A stretch of DNA of 64,000 nt, from positions 1 to 64,000 of the forward strand of contig JACREZ010000011.1 in NCBI GenBank assembly GCA_016212665.1. Direction: 5' to 3'. Below the pieces are notes generated by a model, which did not search any database, was not told the DNA's origin, and saw only the letters and a program-made list of their open reading frames with translations. This document shows positions 33,196-41,713 of the stretch, in pieces; position 1 is the stretch's first letter; each line of letters opens with the position of its first letter. This DNA comes from Ignavibacteriota bacterium (GTDB lineage Bacteria > Bacteroidota > Ignavibacteria > UBA10030 > SZUA-254). The translations under genes were made by a program, and so were the position numbers.

Positions 33196-35063
33196 TTCCG
33201 GACCATTTCAAATCATTTTTGACTGATTATGTCGGGTCACTCAAGGAGCGAACCCGTGGTGAAAAGGGTGGGAACAAGTTTGGCCTAGATTGGCTGATAT
33301 ATAACTATGGTTTGCTGAACGGCCTGATACCAATTAGGCTGCCATTCAGACGCCAATCGGGTGCAGAGATTGCACAATCTACGGCTGGAACTGAGTTCGG
33401 GATTGACGTGGCTTTTCTGACGGCGGACGAACTCACATTAACGATATTTGTGCTTAAAGATGAGGAACTAACAAACCAAACATGGACGAAGCATTCGTTT
33501 GGTGATGACCTTGAAAAAGCAAAATATCCCGATTTGTCCAGATCTGAATTGAGTAAAGTCAATTCGGTTGAAATCATTCTTGCATACAACAAAGATGAAA
33601 AAGTTGAGGGAGTGCAGTTATTCGAGAATTTAGCGAAAGGCTCTAACCCTTCAATTCATCATCCTGTCGCCGGGGAAATTCCACTTAGTTTTGTCAGGTG
33701 GAATCTGAGCAAGATTGTCGACGAGATAGCGACTACGGCGCTAGATCCGACTATTCTTCCGCAGCACTTATCGGGAACGCTTGTTCACTTAAGCCATTTA
33801 GTGGCGCGTGTCGAGTATGGGACAAGTGAATGGAAGAACATGGTTGCCCCGGCGTGGGATTCATACCTGGATGAAGTTCTCTCAAGGTCTGGAAAAGTAG
33901 GCACACTTCAGACTATACCGATTAGCCTGATTGTGTTGAAATCATATCTTGAGACTTCGACATTCAATCAACTGTGCGGATGGATCGAACTTATTGAGTG
34001 GGCTGTAGTTAAAAGCTGGGGATATTTTGAAGATTCTGATGCCGAAGGTAAACAGATAATCTTTGGGCTTTTATCACACCTATATCTCCAAGAGTTGCTT
34101 TTCTACATTGGAGAGGCAGATAATTCACTCGGCGTCGAACATTCACTCTCTAAACCTAGAAGAGCCTTCAGCTATATCAACACAATAAATGATGCCAATC
34201 GTGCATATTGGTTGATTGCGCGTATCGGAATTCTGAGCTTGGCTTTACAGGATTGTATTGACACAGCAAGTCCGGCAGGTAAAAAGTTCGCAACCGATAC
34301 AATACAAAAACTGGGCAAGACGCTCACCCGTCTTATTAACAACAATCCGGCCTGCTACCGTCCACTTATCGATCTCCATCATATTCAGATCTTCTTGGCT
34401 TGGCTCCTATTCTGGCAAACCGGTGCTCGGGACGAGATGTTTGCCTTGTTGCATTCCATAGCCACCAGGCTGCTTCTCCGAAGGACTGGTAGCCTCCCAA
34501 TTCCATTTCCGGATGGTTGGAACCAAATTGATGTTGTGGCCGAATATGTAGCACTTGGTAAGCGTCCCTACGGCTATTGTGCTGAAAGCTCCTATCTCAT
34601 TCTCATGCTTGCAGAGTTATCTTTCTCGTTTGAACCTGAAACTCGTGATCAGCTCTTAGAGAAGGTCTATACTCGCCTTACACTTGGTATTTCGCCTAGT
34701 GGCGAACAGTATATGTTCAAGCCGGACGGGTCAGACATACGACAACTGGATCTATTGTGGTGGTCACCGGATGACAAATGGATGAAGGAGCTCTTCAAAA
34801 AGAAATCACGAAATGGAGTTGCGGTAAACCTAATGGAGCTTGCTGACGATCAAAGCACAGAATCGTTGGCTGATAAATTCAGCCGGTTTGTAACTTCTAC
34901 CCGGACCAAATATCCTTTTACGGTCGCAGCACATATTCCAAAATCTGTTCTTATTCTTGGATGCCTTTGGAATGAGTCTCCATTGCCTTCTGAATTTTGG
35001 AGAAGCGTAATCTTCCCAATCGAAGAAGAAGCATCAACGGATGCCCATGTCCATGTTGTCTAA
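33192..35063 (+). CDS. Large protein of unknown function (unknown module, gene 2)
   Basis: A 623-residue protein that I do not recognise. Residues about 45-170 look like a mixed alpha/beta domain: GTEFGIDVAFL, then a strand LTLTIFVLKDEEL and a second strand SVEIILAYNKDE. The G-x-D ... strand-Lys spacing is reminiscent of restriction-endonuclease-like folds, but the acidic residue two before the Lys is missing, so nuclease activity is only a guess. Residues 190-600 are mainly helical and Trp/Leu-rich (DLLWWSPDDKWMKELF near the end). The start is GTG at 33192, overlapping the upstream stop. There is no signal peptide. Confidence 0.6.
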   Translation: MIPDHFKSFLTDYVGSLKERTRGEKGGNKFGLDWLIYNYGLLNGLIPIRLPFRRQSGAEIAQSTAGTEFGIDVAFLTADELTLTIFVLKDEELTNQTWTKHSFGDDLEKAKYPDLSRSELSKVNSVEIILAYNKDEKVEGVQLFENLAKGSNPSIHHPVAGEIPLSFVRWNLSKIVDEIATTALDPTILPQHLSGTLVHLSHLVARVEYGTSEWKNMVAPAWDSYLDEVLSRSGKVGTLQTIPISLIVLKSYLETSTFNQLCGWIELIEWAVVKSWGYFEDSDAEGKQIIFGLLSHLYLQELLFYIGEADNSLGVEHSLSKPRRAFSYINTINDANRAYWLIARIGILSLALQDCIDTASPAGKKFATDTIQKLGKTLTRLINNNPACYRPLIDLHHIQIFLAWLLFWQTGARDEMFALLHSIATRLLLRRTGSLPIPFPDGWNQIDVVAEYVALGKRPYGYCAESSYLILMLAELSFSFEPETRDQLLEKVYTRLTLGISPSGEQYMFKPDGSDIRQLDLLWWSPDDKWMKELFKKKSRNGVAVNLMELADDQSTESLADKFSRFVTSTRTKYPFTVAAHIPKSVLILGCLWNESPLPSEFWRSVIFPIEEEASTDAHVHVV

Positions 35064-35349
35064 GACATATGATTGTCTTGTTTCCAAGCTCTCAGACTTG
35101 GTGAGAGTTCCAGTTACGTTGTATGTCATCATCCGCAATTTACTACCTGCAGCTGAGTAAAATAATTTTAGATTGCGTGCGTCCGTCTGGGTAAAAACTT
35201 TCAATACGATTGTAACGGATTGCCTCAAATGTTCGATTGCGAATCGGACGCTACGATTAAGACTTATTAAAACCCTCCTGTGTTGGTGTTTAGGGGAAAC
35301 TCGTACACTATTTCGAGTTTGTTTCCCTTCCTCTTCTTTCTTACATTTT
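35064..35349. other. Intergenic region with scattered inverted repeats
   Basis: No gene is seen. It holds CCAAG/CTTGG (35084-35101), GCGTCCG/CGGACGC (35079 region overlap excluded; the pair is at 35179-35185 and 35245-35251 as read), CGATT-GCG-AATCG (35234-35246), and AAACTCG/CGAGTTT (about 35297-35320) followed by a C/T-rich stretch that could act as a weak terminator for the unknown pair. Confidence 0.4.
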
Positions 35350-35392
35350 CATACCAACAAATTAACCAATCACCAATTAACTACTCACTAAG
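35350..35392. repeat. Period-7 tract before dnaG
   Basis: Heptads AATTAAC/CAATCAC/CAATTAA/CTACTCA/CTAAG run up to the TTG start of dnaG. Confidence 0.55.
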
Positions 35393-37288
35393 TTGAGATT
35401 TGCTCCCGACAAAATAGAAGAAATCCGTATTGCAACCGATATTATTGAACTCATCGGTGCGCATGTGCAATTGAAGCGGCGCGGGAAGAATTACACCGGG
35501 TTGTGCCCATTCCATGTCGAGAAGACTCCGTCGTTTTCGGTTTCATCAGAGAAGCAGATGTTTTACTGTTTCGGATGTGGAAAAGGAGGCAACGCATTTT
35601 CCTTCATGATGGAATACGAAAAGGTGTCGTTTCAGGAAGCGGTGCGTGCGTTGGCGGAGAAAGCGGGCATCGCTCTTCCCGTGTATGAATCAGAACAGGA
35701 AGCGCAAGCAAATCAATTCGAGGAACTCTACCTCGTTTGTCAGAAGTCGGCGAGATTTTTCTATCAAAACTTAACCGAAACGGTGGAAGGGAAATTCGCT
35801 CTTGAATATTTCCGTCACCGGGGATTTCGGGATGAAACGATTCGTCAGTTCGGACTTGGTTATTCGATGAATACGTGGGACAGTCTTATCAAGTTTGCTG
35901 AGAAGGAAAACATCTCAACTGATATGTTGCATCAAGCCGGACTTGTGCGAAAGCGGGACGATGGTTCGTTCTATGATTATTATCGCGGGCGTGCGATGTT
36001 CCCGATTTTTTCTCCGACAGGACGTGTGATTGGTTTCGGCGCGAGAAAGATGTATGAGGATGATGCGATTGCAGGAAAATATATCAACTCGCCTGAGACA
36101 CAAATTTACAACAAAAGCAGAGTTCTCTATGGACTTTTTCAAGCGAAGGATGCGTTACGTGAACATGACAATGCAATCTTGGTTGAGGGCTACGCTGACC
36201 TGATTACATCGTTTCAAGCCGGCGTAAAAAATGTTGTCGCATCAAGCGGAACAGCGCTGACGCCGGAACAAATTCATTTGCTCAGTCGCTACGCGAAGAA
36301 AGTAACGATTGTGTATGACGCCGATTCTGCCGGCTCGAATGCCGCACTGCGCGGTGTTGATATTATTCTCGAACGTGGAATGGATGTTCGCGTTGCATCG
36401 CTTCCCGAAGGAGATGACCCGGACAGTTTTGTGAAGAAACAAGGTGGCGAAGCATTTCAGGAATTGCTCGATGAATCGGTTTCGTTCATTGATTTCATGG
36501 CGCAATCGTTCGAGCGGAAGGGATTGTTTGATTCGCCGGAAGGACAAACGCAGGCAGTCCGTACGATTGTACAATCAATTGCAAAAATCAAAGACGAACT
36601 GAAGCGTGATTTCTTCATTAAAAATCTTGCAGAAAAATATCGTCTGTACGAGACGACGTTGTATCGTGAGTTGGAGAAATCTCTTGTAGAAGAACAGAAG
36701 CGTTCGCGAGTTGTTGCAGAATATGATAAGACCACAACAACATTCTCCCAACCTGCGATTCAACCGAATTCTGTCAAGTCTCAAGAATTAATCATCCCGA
36801 ACAATGAGAAAGAGTTAACACGAGCAATGTTGGAGGGGGGCGAAACAGTTACCCGATTTGTGTTTGAACATCTTACTCTCGACGAATTTTTACATCCGAA
36901 GACACGGGCGATTGCACAACATCTTCTTTCCGTTATGGAAGAAGGTCGCACTATCGAGCCGTCATCGTTCATTAATGAATTGGAAGATGAACAACTCAAA
37001 CAGTTTGTGACAACGATTGTCTTTTCAAAATACCACATCAGCAAGCGATGGGAAGAATCGGGCGCAAACTTAGAGCAAGGCGAGCCGATGAAAATCGCTG
37101 TTGATGCAATCATCCAAATGAAAAAACAACAGATTGAAAAACTCATCGAACAGAATCAACAGGAACTCAGACAAGTAGCGCAACGAGGTGACGATGTTGT
37201 TCCGTACCTCGAACGAAATAAGGAATTGATTGAGGCGAAGCGGAACTTGGAATCGAACGGATTGGTGGAGAGAAAGGCGTTTGAATAG
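35393..37288 (+). CDS. dnaG: DNA primase DnaG
   Basis: A 631-residue replication primase. The CHC2 zinc domain has Cys38, His41, Cys59 and Cys62 (LCPFHVEKTPSFSV...FYCFGCGKGG). The TOPRIM core shows ILVEGYADLI (catalytic Glu) and VTIVYDADSAG (DxD). The C-terminal third (about 440-631) is the helical DnaB-interaction region. The start is TTG at 35393, giving MRFAPDKIEEIRIATDIIEL, the conserved beginning, so the rare start is credible. Confidence 0.97.
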   Translation: MRFAPDKIEEIRIATDIIELIGAHVQLKRRGKNYTGLCPFHVEKTPSFSVSSEKQMFYCFGCGKGGNAFSFMMEYEKVSFQEAVRALAEKAGIALPVYESEQEAQANQFEELYLVCQKSARFFYQNLTETVEGKFALEYFRHRGFRDETIRQFGLGYSMNTWDSLIKFAEKENISTDMLHQAGLVRKRDDGSFYDYYRGRAMFPIFSPTGRVIGFGARKMYEDDAIAGKYINSPETQIYNKSRVLYGLFQAKDALREHDNAILVEGYADLITSFQAGVKNVVASSGTALTPEQIHLLSRYAKKVTIVYDADSAGSNAALRGVDIILERGMDVRVASLPEGDDPDSFVKKQGGEAFQELLDESVSFIDFMAQSFERKGLFDSPEGQTQAVRTIVQSIAKIKDELKRDFFIKNLAEKYRLYETTLYRELEKSLVEEQKRSRVVAEYDKTTTTFSQPAIQPNSVKSQELIIPNNEKELTRAMLEGGETVTRFVFEHLTLDEFLHPKTRAIAQHLLSVMEEGRTIEPSSFINELEDEQLKQFVTTIVFSKYHISKRWEESGANLEQGEPMKIAVDAIIQMKKQQIEKLIEQNQQELRQVAQRGDDVVPYLERNKELIEAKRNLESNGLVERKAFE

Positions 37289-37299
37289 TGAGTAACTCA

Positions 37300-37330
37300 T
37301 TGCAAATCACTCCCCTTCACCGTATATTAA
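37300..37330 (+). promoter_or_regulatory. Candidate promoter for the GT9 gene
   Basis: TTG (37300-37302), 20-base spacer, TATATTAA (37323-37330), about 22 bases before the TTG start codon. Confidence 0.5.
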
Positions 37331-37351
37331 GCCGGTTTTTGAAACTCTCAT

Positions 37352-38392
37352 TTGAAACAACACGAACAACGATTTCTCATCATCCGAACTGACCGCATTG
37401 GAGATGTTCTTCTCACGCTTCCGATGGCGCAAGTCATCAAACAGCAATTTCCGAACGCGCATGTGGCAATGCTCATCCGAACATACACGAAGGAACTTGT
37501 CGAGGATAATGAGTTCGTTGACCAAATCCTGTACTATGACGAAGATGACGGTGTGCTGACTCCCTTTGCTCAGTTGGTTAGTTCGTTGCGCTCACAGAAA
37601 TTCGATGTGGTGATTCACACGCAACCGCGACCACGACTTGCATGGGCAACTTGGTTTGCCGCAATTCCCGTTCGCGTCGGAACGGGTTACCGGTGGTATT
37701 CGTTTCTGTTCAATAAGAAAATGTATGAGCATCGGAAAACAGCACAACGGCATGAACTTGAATACAATTTACAGTTGTTGTCGGTTGTCGGTTGTTCAGT
37801 TGATGGCTTACATATTCAACCATCATTAATCGTACATCCTGAATCAACGAATCGAGTCAACAACATTCTTGAGCGACTTGGAATTCAACCCGAAGAGAGA
37901 GTCGTTGTGCTTCATCCGGGAAGCGGCGGTTCTGCGCGGGATTGGAGCGCGAAAAAGTTTGGCGAGTTGGCTCAGCGACTCGGAAACATTCCGAATGTTC
38001 GTGTGGTTATTACAGGAAAGAAAAATGAAGAGCAACTTGTGAATACAGTGATGAATTTAGCCGGTACGAATGCAGTTCCGCTCATCAATTTTGAATCGTT
38101 GCGTGATTTTGCCGCGATAGCAAAACGTGCGACGTTGTTTGTCGCCAACTCAACGGGACCGATTCATATTGCGGCGGCAGTCGGAACGTATGTGATTGGA
38201 TTGTATCCACAAATAACGGCACTCAGCGCTGCGCGATGGAGTCCATACACGAATGCAAAAACAATTTTTTCTCCGGATGGAAAACCGGCAGATTGTAAAA
38301 AATGTCTTCAAGCAACAACGTGTGAGTGTATGGAGACGATTTCAGTTGAAGATGTGTATCAGAAAGTAAAAAGAGTTTTAGGGAAAAGTTAA
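37352..38392 (+). CDS. Family 9 glycosyltransferase (heptosyltransferase-like)
   Basis: A 346-residue GT-B enzyme of the ADP-heptose:LPS heptosyltransferase family, acting in LPS core assembly. FLIIRTDRIGDVLLTLPMAQVIKQ is the typical start. VVLHPGSGGSARDWSAKKFGEL and FVANSTGPIHIAAAVGT are the donor-binding motifs. A C-terminal cysteine cluster (CKKCLQATTCEC) is also common in this family. The start is TTG at 37352. Codons for about residues 138-152 (LQLLSVVGCSVDG) are read from a period-7-like GGTTGTC run. Confidence 0.93.
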   Translation: MKQHEQRFLIIRTDRIGDVLLTLPMAQVIKQQFPNAHVAMLIRTYTKELVEDNEFVDQILYYDEDDGVLTPFAQLVSSLRSQKFDVVIHTQPRPRLAWATWFAAIPVRVGTGYRWYSFLFNKKMYEHRKTAQRHELEYNLQLLSVVGCSVDGLHIQPSLIVHPESTNRVNNILERLGIQPEERVVVLHPGSGGSARDWSAKKFGELAQRLGNIPNVRVVITGKKNEEQLVNTVMNLAGTNAVPLINFESLRDFAAIAKRATLFVANSTGPIHIAAAVGTYVIGLYPQITALSAARWSPYTNAKTIFSPDGKPADCKKCLQATTCECMETISVEDVYQKVKRVLGKS

Positions 38393-38424
38393 AAATGAAA
38401 AGTGAAAAATTAAAAGTTCTTTTG
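38386..38424. repeat. Regular period-7 tract across the start of the DUF3108 gene
   Basis: Five successive heptads AAAAGTT/AAAAATG/AAAAGTG/AAAAATT/AAAAGTT span the GT9 stop and encode the first residues (MKSEKLKV) of the next protein. Confidence 0.75.
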
Positions 38425-39216
38425 TTGTGTTTGATATTTCTGTTTGTTTTGCAATCATTTGCACAAGAGCAGAAGGATTCACTCAACGCTATTTCATCGG
38501 ACACGCTTCGGAAGATACCGAACAAGGCGTTCGCCGCAGGTGAAATTCTGAAATTTGATGTGAACTATGGATTTGTCACAGCGGGTGAAGCTGTCATCAA
38601 AATATCGGATGTCATGCACAACGGACGTAAGTGTTTCAAGGTGGATTTTGAGGTTGACTCAAAGCCGTTCTTTGATTGGATTTACAAAGTGCGTGACCGT
38701 TACTCTACAATCATTGATGCGGAGGGATTGTTCCCTTGGAGATTTGAACAGCACATTCGCGAAGGCGGGTACACGAGAGATTTCATTGCAGACTTTGACC
38801 AAGTTCATCACTTCGCACACACAACGGAAGGAAGCCACCCGATTCCGCCGTATGTTCATGATATGCTCTCTGCGTTTTTCTTTGCTCGTGTCGTTGACTT
38901 TTCAAACTACAAGCCGGGAGAAAAACTTCGCCTGCAAAATTTTTATAAAGATTCTACCTACGAACTCGATGTGAAGTATAAAGGGAAACAGGAAATTGAA
39001 GTTGAGGCGGGAACATTTAATTGCATCGTGGTTGAACCGTTGGCGCGTGAAGGCGGACTGTTCAAAAGCGAAGGAAAGGTGAACGTGTGGCTGACTGATG
39101 ATGAACGAAGAATTCCGGTTCAGGTCAGTACGAAAGTAATCATCGGTTCGATTGATGCCGAGTTGATTGAGTACAGCGGCATCAACGGTCCGATTCCATC
39201 AAAGATTGATGATTGA
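38395..39216 (+). CDS. DUF3108 domain-containing exported protein
   Basis: A 273-residue protein with a signal peptide (about 1-22, LLLCLIFLFVLQSFAQ) and the DUF3108 pattern: FAAGEILKFDVNYGFVTAGEAVIKI, DWIYKVRDRYSTIID and FNCIVVEPLAREGGLFKSEGKVNVWLTDDERRIPVQV. The family forms a periplasmic beta-sandwich of unknown function, common in Bacteroidota. The start lies 3 bases after the GT9 stop. Confidence 0.88.
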   Translation: MKSEKLKVLLLCLIFLFVLQSFAQEQKDSLNAISSDTLRKIPNKAFAAGEILKFDVNYGFVTAGEAVIKISDVMHNGRKCFKVDFEVDSKPFFDWIYKVRDRYSTIIDAEGLFPWRFEQHIREGGYTRDFIADFDQVHHFAHTTEGSHPIPPYVHDMLSAFFFARVVDFSNYKPGEKLRLQNFYKDSTYELDVKYKGKQEIEVEAGTFNCIVVEPLAREGGLFKSEGKVNVWLTDDERRIPVQVSTKVIIGSIDAELIEYSGINGPIPSKIDD

Positions 39217-39227
39217 GGAACATACGA

Positions 39228-40187
39228 ATGGCATATCAACAAATTGATTTGAAGAAAGTCAAGACAATTTCAATCAAAAGCAGGAAGAGTAAAGTCAAGG
39301 CAAACCAGTTTGCTCACGTGTTCGACCCGAAGCAACAATCGTTTGATGATTTTGTTCGGTCGTTGCCGCACATTCTCGTTGCAGAAGATTTGAGAAAGTT
39401 TGTAGATGATGTTGAAAAATCGGTGAAGCGAAAGAAACCGGTTGTTGTCATGCTCGGAGCACACGTGATTAAAGTCGGATTGAATCCGTTGTTGATAGAT
39501 TTGCTCGAACGGAAAATCATTTCCGCCGTTGCGATGAACAGCGCGGCGGCAATCCATGATGTCGAAACGGCGATGTGGGGAACGACTTCGGAAGATGTCG
39601 AGGAAACTATTGTTGACGGAACATTCGGTATGTCGAAGGAAACAGGTGAGTTCATTAACGGCGTTCTCACAAATGCTTCGAGGAAAAGTACAATCGGATA
39701 TGGAGAAGCATTAGGAAAGAAATTGCTCAAATCTCGAAACTCGAAACTCAGCATTCTCGCTTCCTGTTACCGACTTCAAATCCCTGTGACTGTTCACGCG
39801 GCAATCGGAACAGACATTATTCATCAGCAACCGACGATGAACGGAGCGGCAACAGGTGAAATGTCATTTCGGGATTTCAAAGTTCTTTGCAATGTTGTGA
39901 AAGATTTGCAAGGCGGCGGAGTTGTCTTGAACATCGGCTCGGCTGTCATTTTGCCGGAAGTATTTTTGAAAGCAATCACTGTTGCACGGAATCTCGGTTA
40001 CAAAGCGAAGGGGTTTACGACGGCAAACTTTGACATGCTTCAACATTACCGCCCGCGCATGAATGTATTGTTCCGCCCGACAAAAGGCCATGGCAAATCT
40101 TATGCTTTTACGGGACATCATGAAATCATGATTCCGCTTCTGTGTGCGATGATAAAAAATCAACTCTCAAACCAACCAATGAACTGA
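39228..40187 (+). CDS. Deoxyhypusine synthase-like protein
   Basis: A 319-residue protein with VVVMLGAHVIKVGLNPLLIDLLERK, AAAIHDVETAMWGTTSEDVEETI and GGGVVLNIGSAVILPEVFLKAI, features I associate with bacterial deoxyhypusine-synthase-fold proteins (NAD-dependent aminobutyl transfer in the eukaryotic enzyme). Bacteria lack eIF5A, so the substrate must differ; homospermidine synthesis is one possibility. The ATG at 39228 was chosen because GAGGAA lies 7-11 bases upstream; a TTG at 39213 would overlap DUF3108. The family call is from memory of the motifs. Confidence 0.55.
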   Translation: MAYQQIDLKKVKTISIKSRKSKVKANQFAHVFDPKQQSFDDFVRSLPHILVAEDLRKFVDDVEKSVKRKKPVVVMLGAHVIKVGLNPLLIDLLERKIISAVAMNSAAAIHDVETAMWGTTSEDVEETIVDGTFGMSKETGEFINGVLTNASRKSTIGYGEALGKKLLKSRNSKLSILASCYRLQIPVTVHAAIGTDIIHQQPTMNGAATGEMSFRDFKVLCNVVKDLQGGGVVLNIGSAVILPEVFLKAITVARNLGYKAKGFTTANFDMLQHYRPRMNVLFRPTKGHGKSYAFTGHHEIMIPLLCAMIKNQLSNQPMN

Positions 40188-40251
40188 ATCTTTCGGTCAG
40201 GTTAGATTTGAAAATCTCAGTATATTATCAGGAACTATAAATAAGGTATCT

Positions 40252-40485
40252 ATGGAAATGACACTTCGTATGAATGCGGGTCAACTTAATTCCGAACTTC
40301 TTGAGAAGATTCAAGACATGTTTCGGGATAAGGAAATCGAAATTACCGTGAATGAGATTGACGAGACAGAGTATTTATTCCGTTTTTCAGAAAACAAACG
40401 ACGCTTGCTGAACGCGATTGAGAATGTTGAACTCGGGAAAAACCTTATTCATGTACCGCTGAGTGATATTGAGAAAGTAGCGTGA
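40252..40485 (+). CDS. Putative antitoxin partner of the YoeB toxin
   Basis: A 77-residue acidic protein. The N-terminal half (MTLRMNAGQLNSELLEKIQDMF) could form the strand-helix of a DNA-binding antitoxin. The C-terminal half (FSENKRRLLNAIENVELGKNL, then IHVPLSDIEKV) matches the toxin-binding tail of many RelB/YefM-like antitoxins (rLL-aIeni-xGkxlv...ldElek). It does not look like canonical YefM at its N-terminus. Overlapping the toxin gene by 4 bases supports the assignment. Confidence 0.7.
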   Translation: MEMTLRMNAGQLNSELLEKIQDMFRDKEIEITVNEIDETEYLFRFSENKRRLLNAIENVELGKNLIHVPLSDIEKVA

Positions 40486-40748
40486 GGAATATTTTCTTTG
40501 AAAACAGCGCGTTCAAGGATTTTACTGAATGGGGAATCCATGACAGGAAACTCCAACAGCGCATTGCACAACTTATACTTGAAATTACGCGAACTCCTTT
40601 TGAAGGGAAGGGAAAACCCGAACCGCTCAAACACATAAAAGGAGGCTACTGGTCACGCAGAATTAATGATGAACATCGTCTCGTTTGCAAAGTTACTGAA
40701 GAGGCGATAATCATCGTATCATGTAAATATCATTATGATTTGAAATGA
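40482..40748 (+). CDS. yoeB: YoeB/Txe-family mRNA endoribonuclease toxin
   Basis: An 88-residue toxin that cleaves mRNA at the ribosome. It aligns by eye with YoeB over its whole length. The catalytic residues of E. coli YoeB (Glu46, Arg65, His83, Tyr84) correspond here to Glu47, Arg66, His84 and Tyr85 in GKPEPLKHIKGGYWSRRI, EHRLV and KYHYDLK. The start is GTG at 40482, inside the antitoxin stop. All key residues are intact. It overlaps the next gene (ATGA). Confidence 0.92.
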   Translation: MRNIFFENSAFKDFTEWGIHDRKLQQRIAQLILEITRTPFEGKGKPEPLKHIKGGYWSRRINDEHRLVCKVTEEAIIIVSCKYHYDLK

Positions 40749-41713
40749 CCGAGCCGGAACTTCCTCTTCAGGAAAACGTTGAACAACCGCAACTCGTTCA
40801 ACAGTTTCTTCCTCGAACATTTTTGGAGCGGCACGGAATTCATCCGGTACTCTTCGCTTTTATTTCTCTCATCTTGATTTTTATTCTCTATCAATTTGTC
40901 GGAAGTCTGATAACGTTCTTGATTTTCGGAATGGACCTGACGAAAGCAAATGTTACGGGATTACGAATTGCGACAGGAATCGGTCAGATACTTTTTATTT
41001 TGGTTCCGACATTTTTCCTTATTCAGTTCGTTACGTTTCGCCCGACAGAGTACATGCGGTTAAAGGCGCCAGACCCGCTTGCAATTGTTCATGCCATTGT
41101 CGGAGTGTTTTCCCTTCAGCAACTTCTTCAAGTCTATCTCTACTTTCAGGAAAAAATACCTCTCCCCGAATTCGTCCGGGAATTTCAGGACAAATTCAAG
41201 GTGATGTATGAAGAGACGTATAAAATGCTCGCGGGTTCACAGTCGGTTCCTGAGTTGCTGTTCGTTATTCTTATCATCGCCGTGTTACCCGCAATTACGG
41301 AAGAATTTTTCTTTCGAGGACTGATTCAGCGAAGCATGGAGAAGGGATTAACGCCGACGGTCGGATATGTTCTGACAGGATTAATTTTTGGCGCGTATCA
41401 TCTCAATCCTTTTACCTTGATTCCGCTTGGCGCGTTGGGAATATATCTCGGATTTCTCACCACAAGATCGGGAAGCATTTGGGTCTCCTCAGCCGCGCAT
41501 TTTTTCAACAACGCTCTCGCGTGTATTGCGCTGTACCTAAACATTGACGACGAAGCAATTCTTACAAGTGACCCCGAAGCGATGACAACGAATGATGTTC
41601 TCATGTTGTTTGTGCTGATGCTCTTCATCTTTTCTGTCTCCACATATTTATTTTTGAAAACCACCGCGACGAAGGAAACAGTTGTGCAAGAACCAAAGGA
41701 CATGTGGACATGA
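40745..41713 (+). CDS. CPBP-family intramembrane protease (Abi/CAAX-like)
   Basis: A 322-residue polytopic membrane protein. The CPBP motifs are present: AITEEFFFRGLIQR (motif 1, Glu-Glu and Arg), GAYHLNPFTLIPLGALGIYLGF (motif 2 His) and SSAAHFFNNA (motif 3 His/Asn). Members include Rce1-like proteases and immunity proteins. The start overlaps the yoeB stop by 4 bases, and the end overlaps cdsA, so it belongs to a tight gene string. Confidence 0.92.
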   Translation: MTEPELPLQENVEQPQLVQQFLPRTFLERHGIHPVLFAFISLILIFILYQFVGSLITFLIFGMDLTKANVTGLRIATGIGQILFILVPTFFLIQFVTFRPTEYMRLKAPDPLAIVHAIVGVFSLQQLLQVYLYFQEKIPLPEFVREFQDKFKVMYEETYKMLAGSQSVPELLFVILIIAVLPAITEEFFFRGLIQRSMEKGLTPTVGYVLTGLIFGAYHLNPFTLIPLGALGIYLGFLTTRSGSIWVSSAAHFFNNALACIALYLNIDDEAILTSDPEAMTTNDVLMLFVLMLFIFSVSTYLFLKTTATKETVVQEPKDMWT

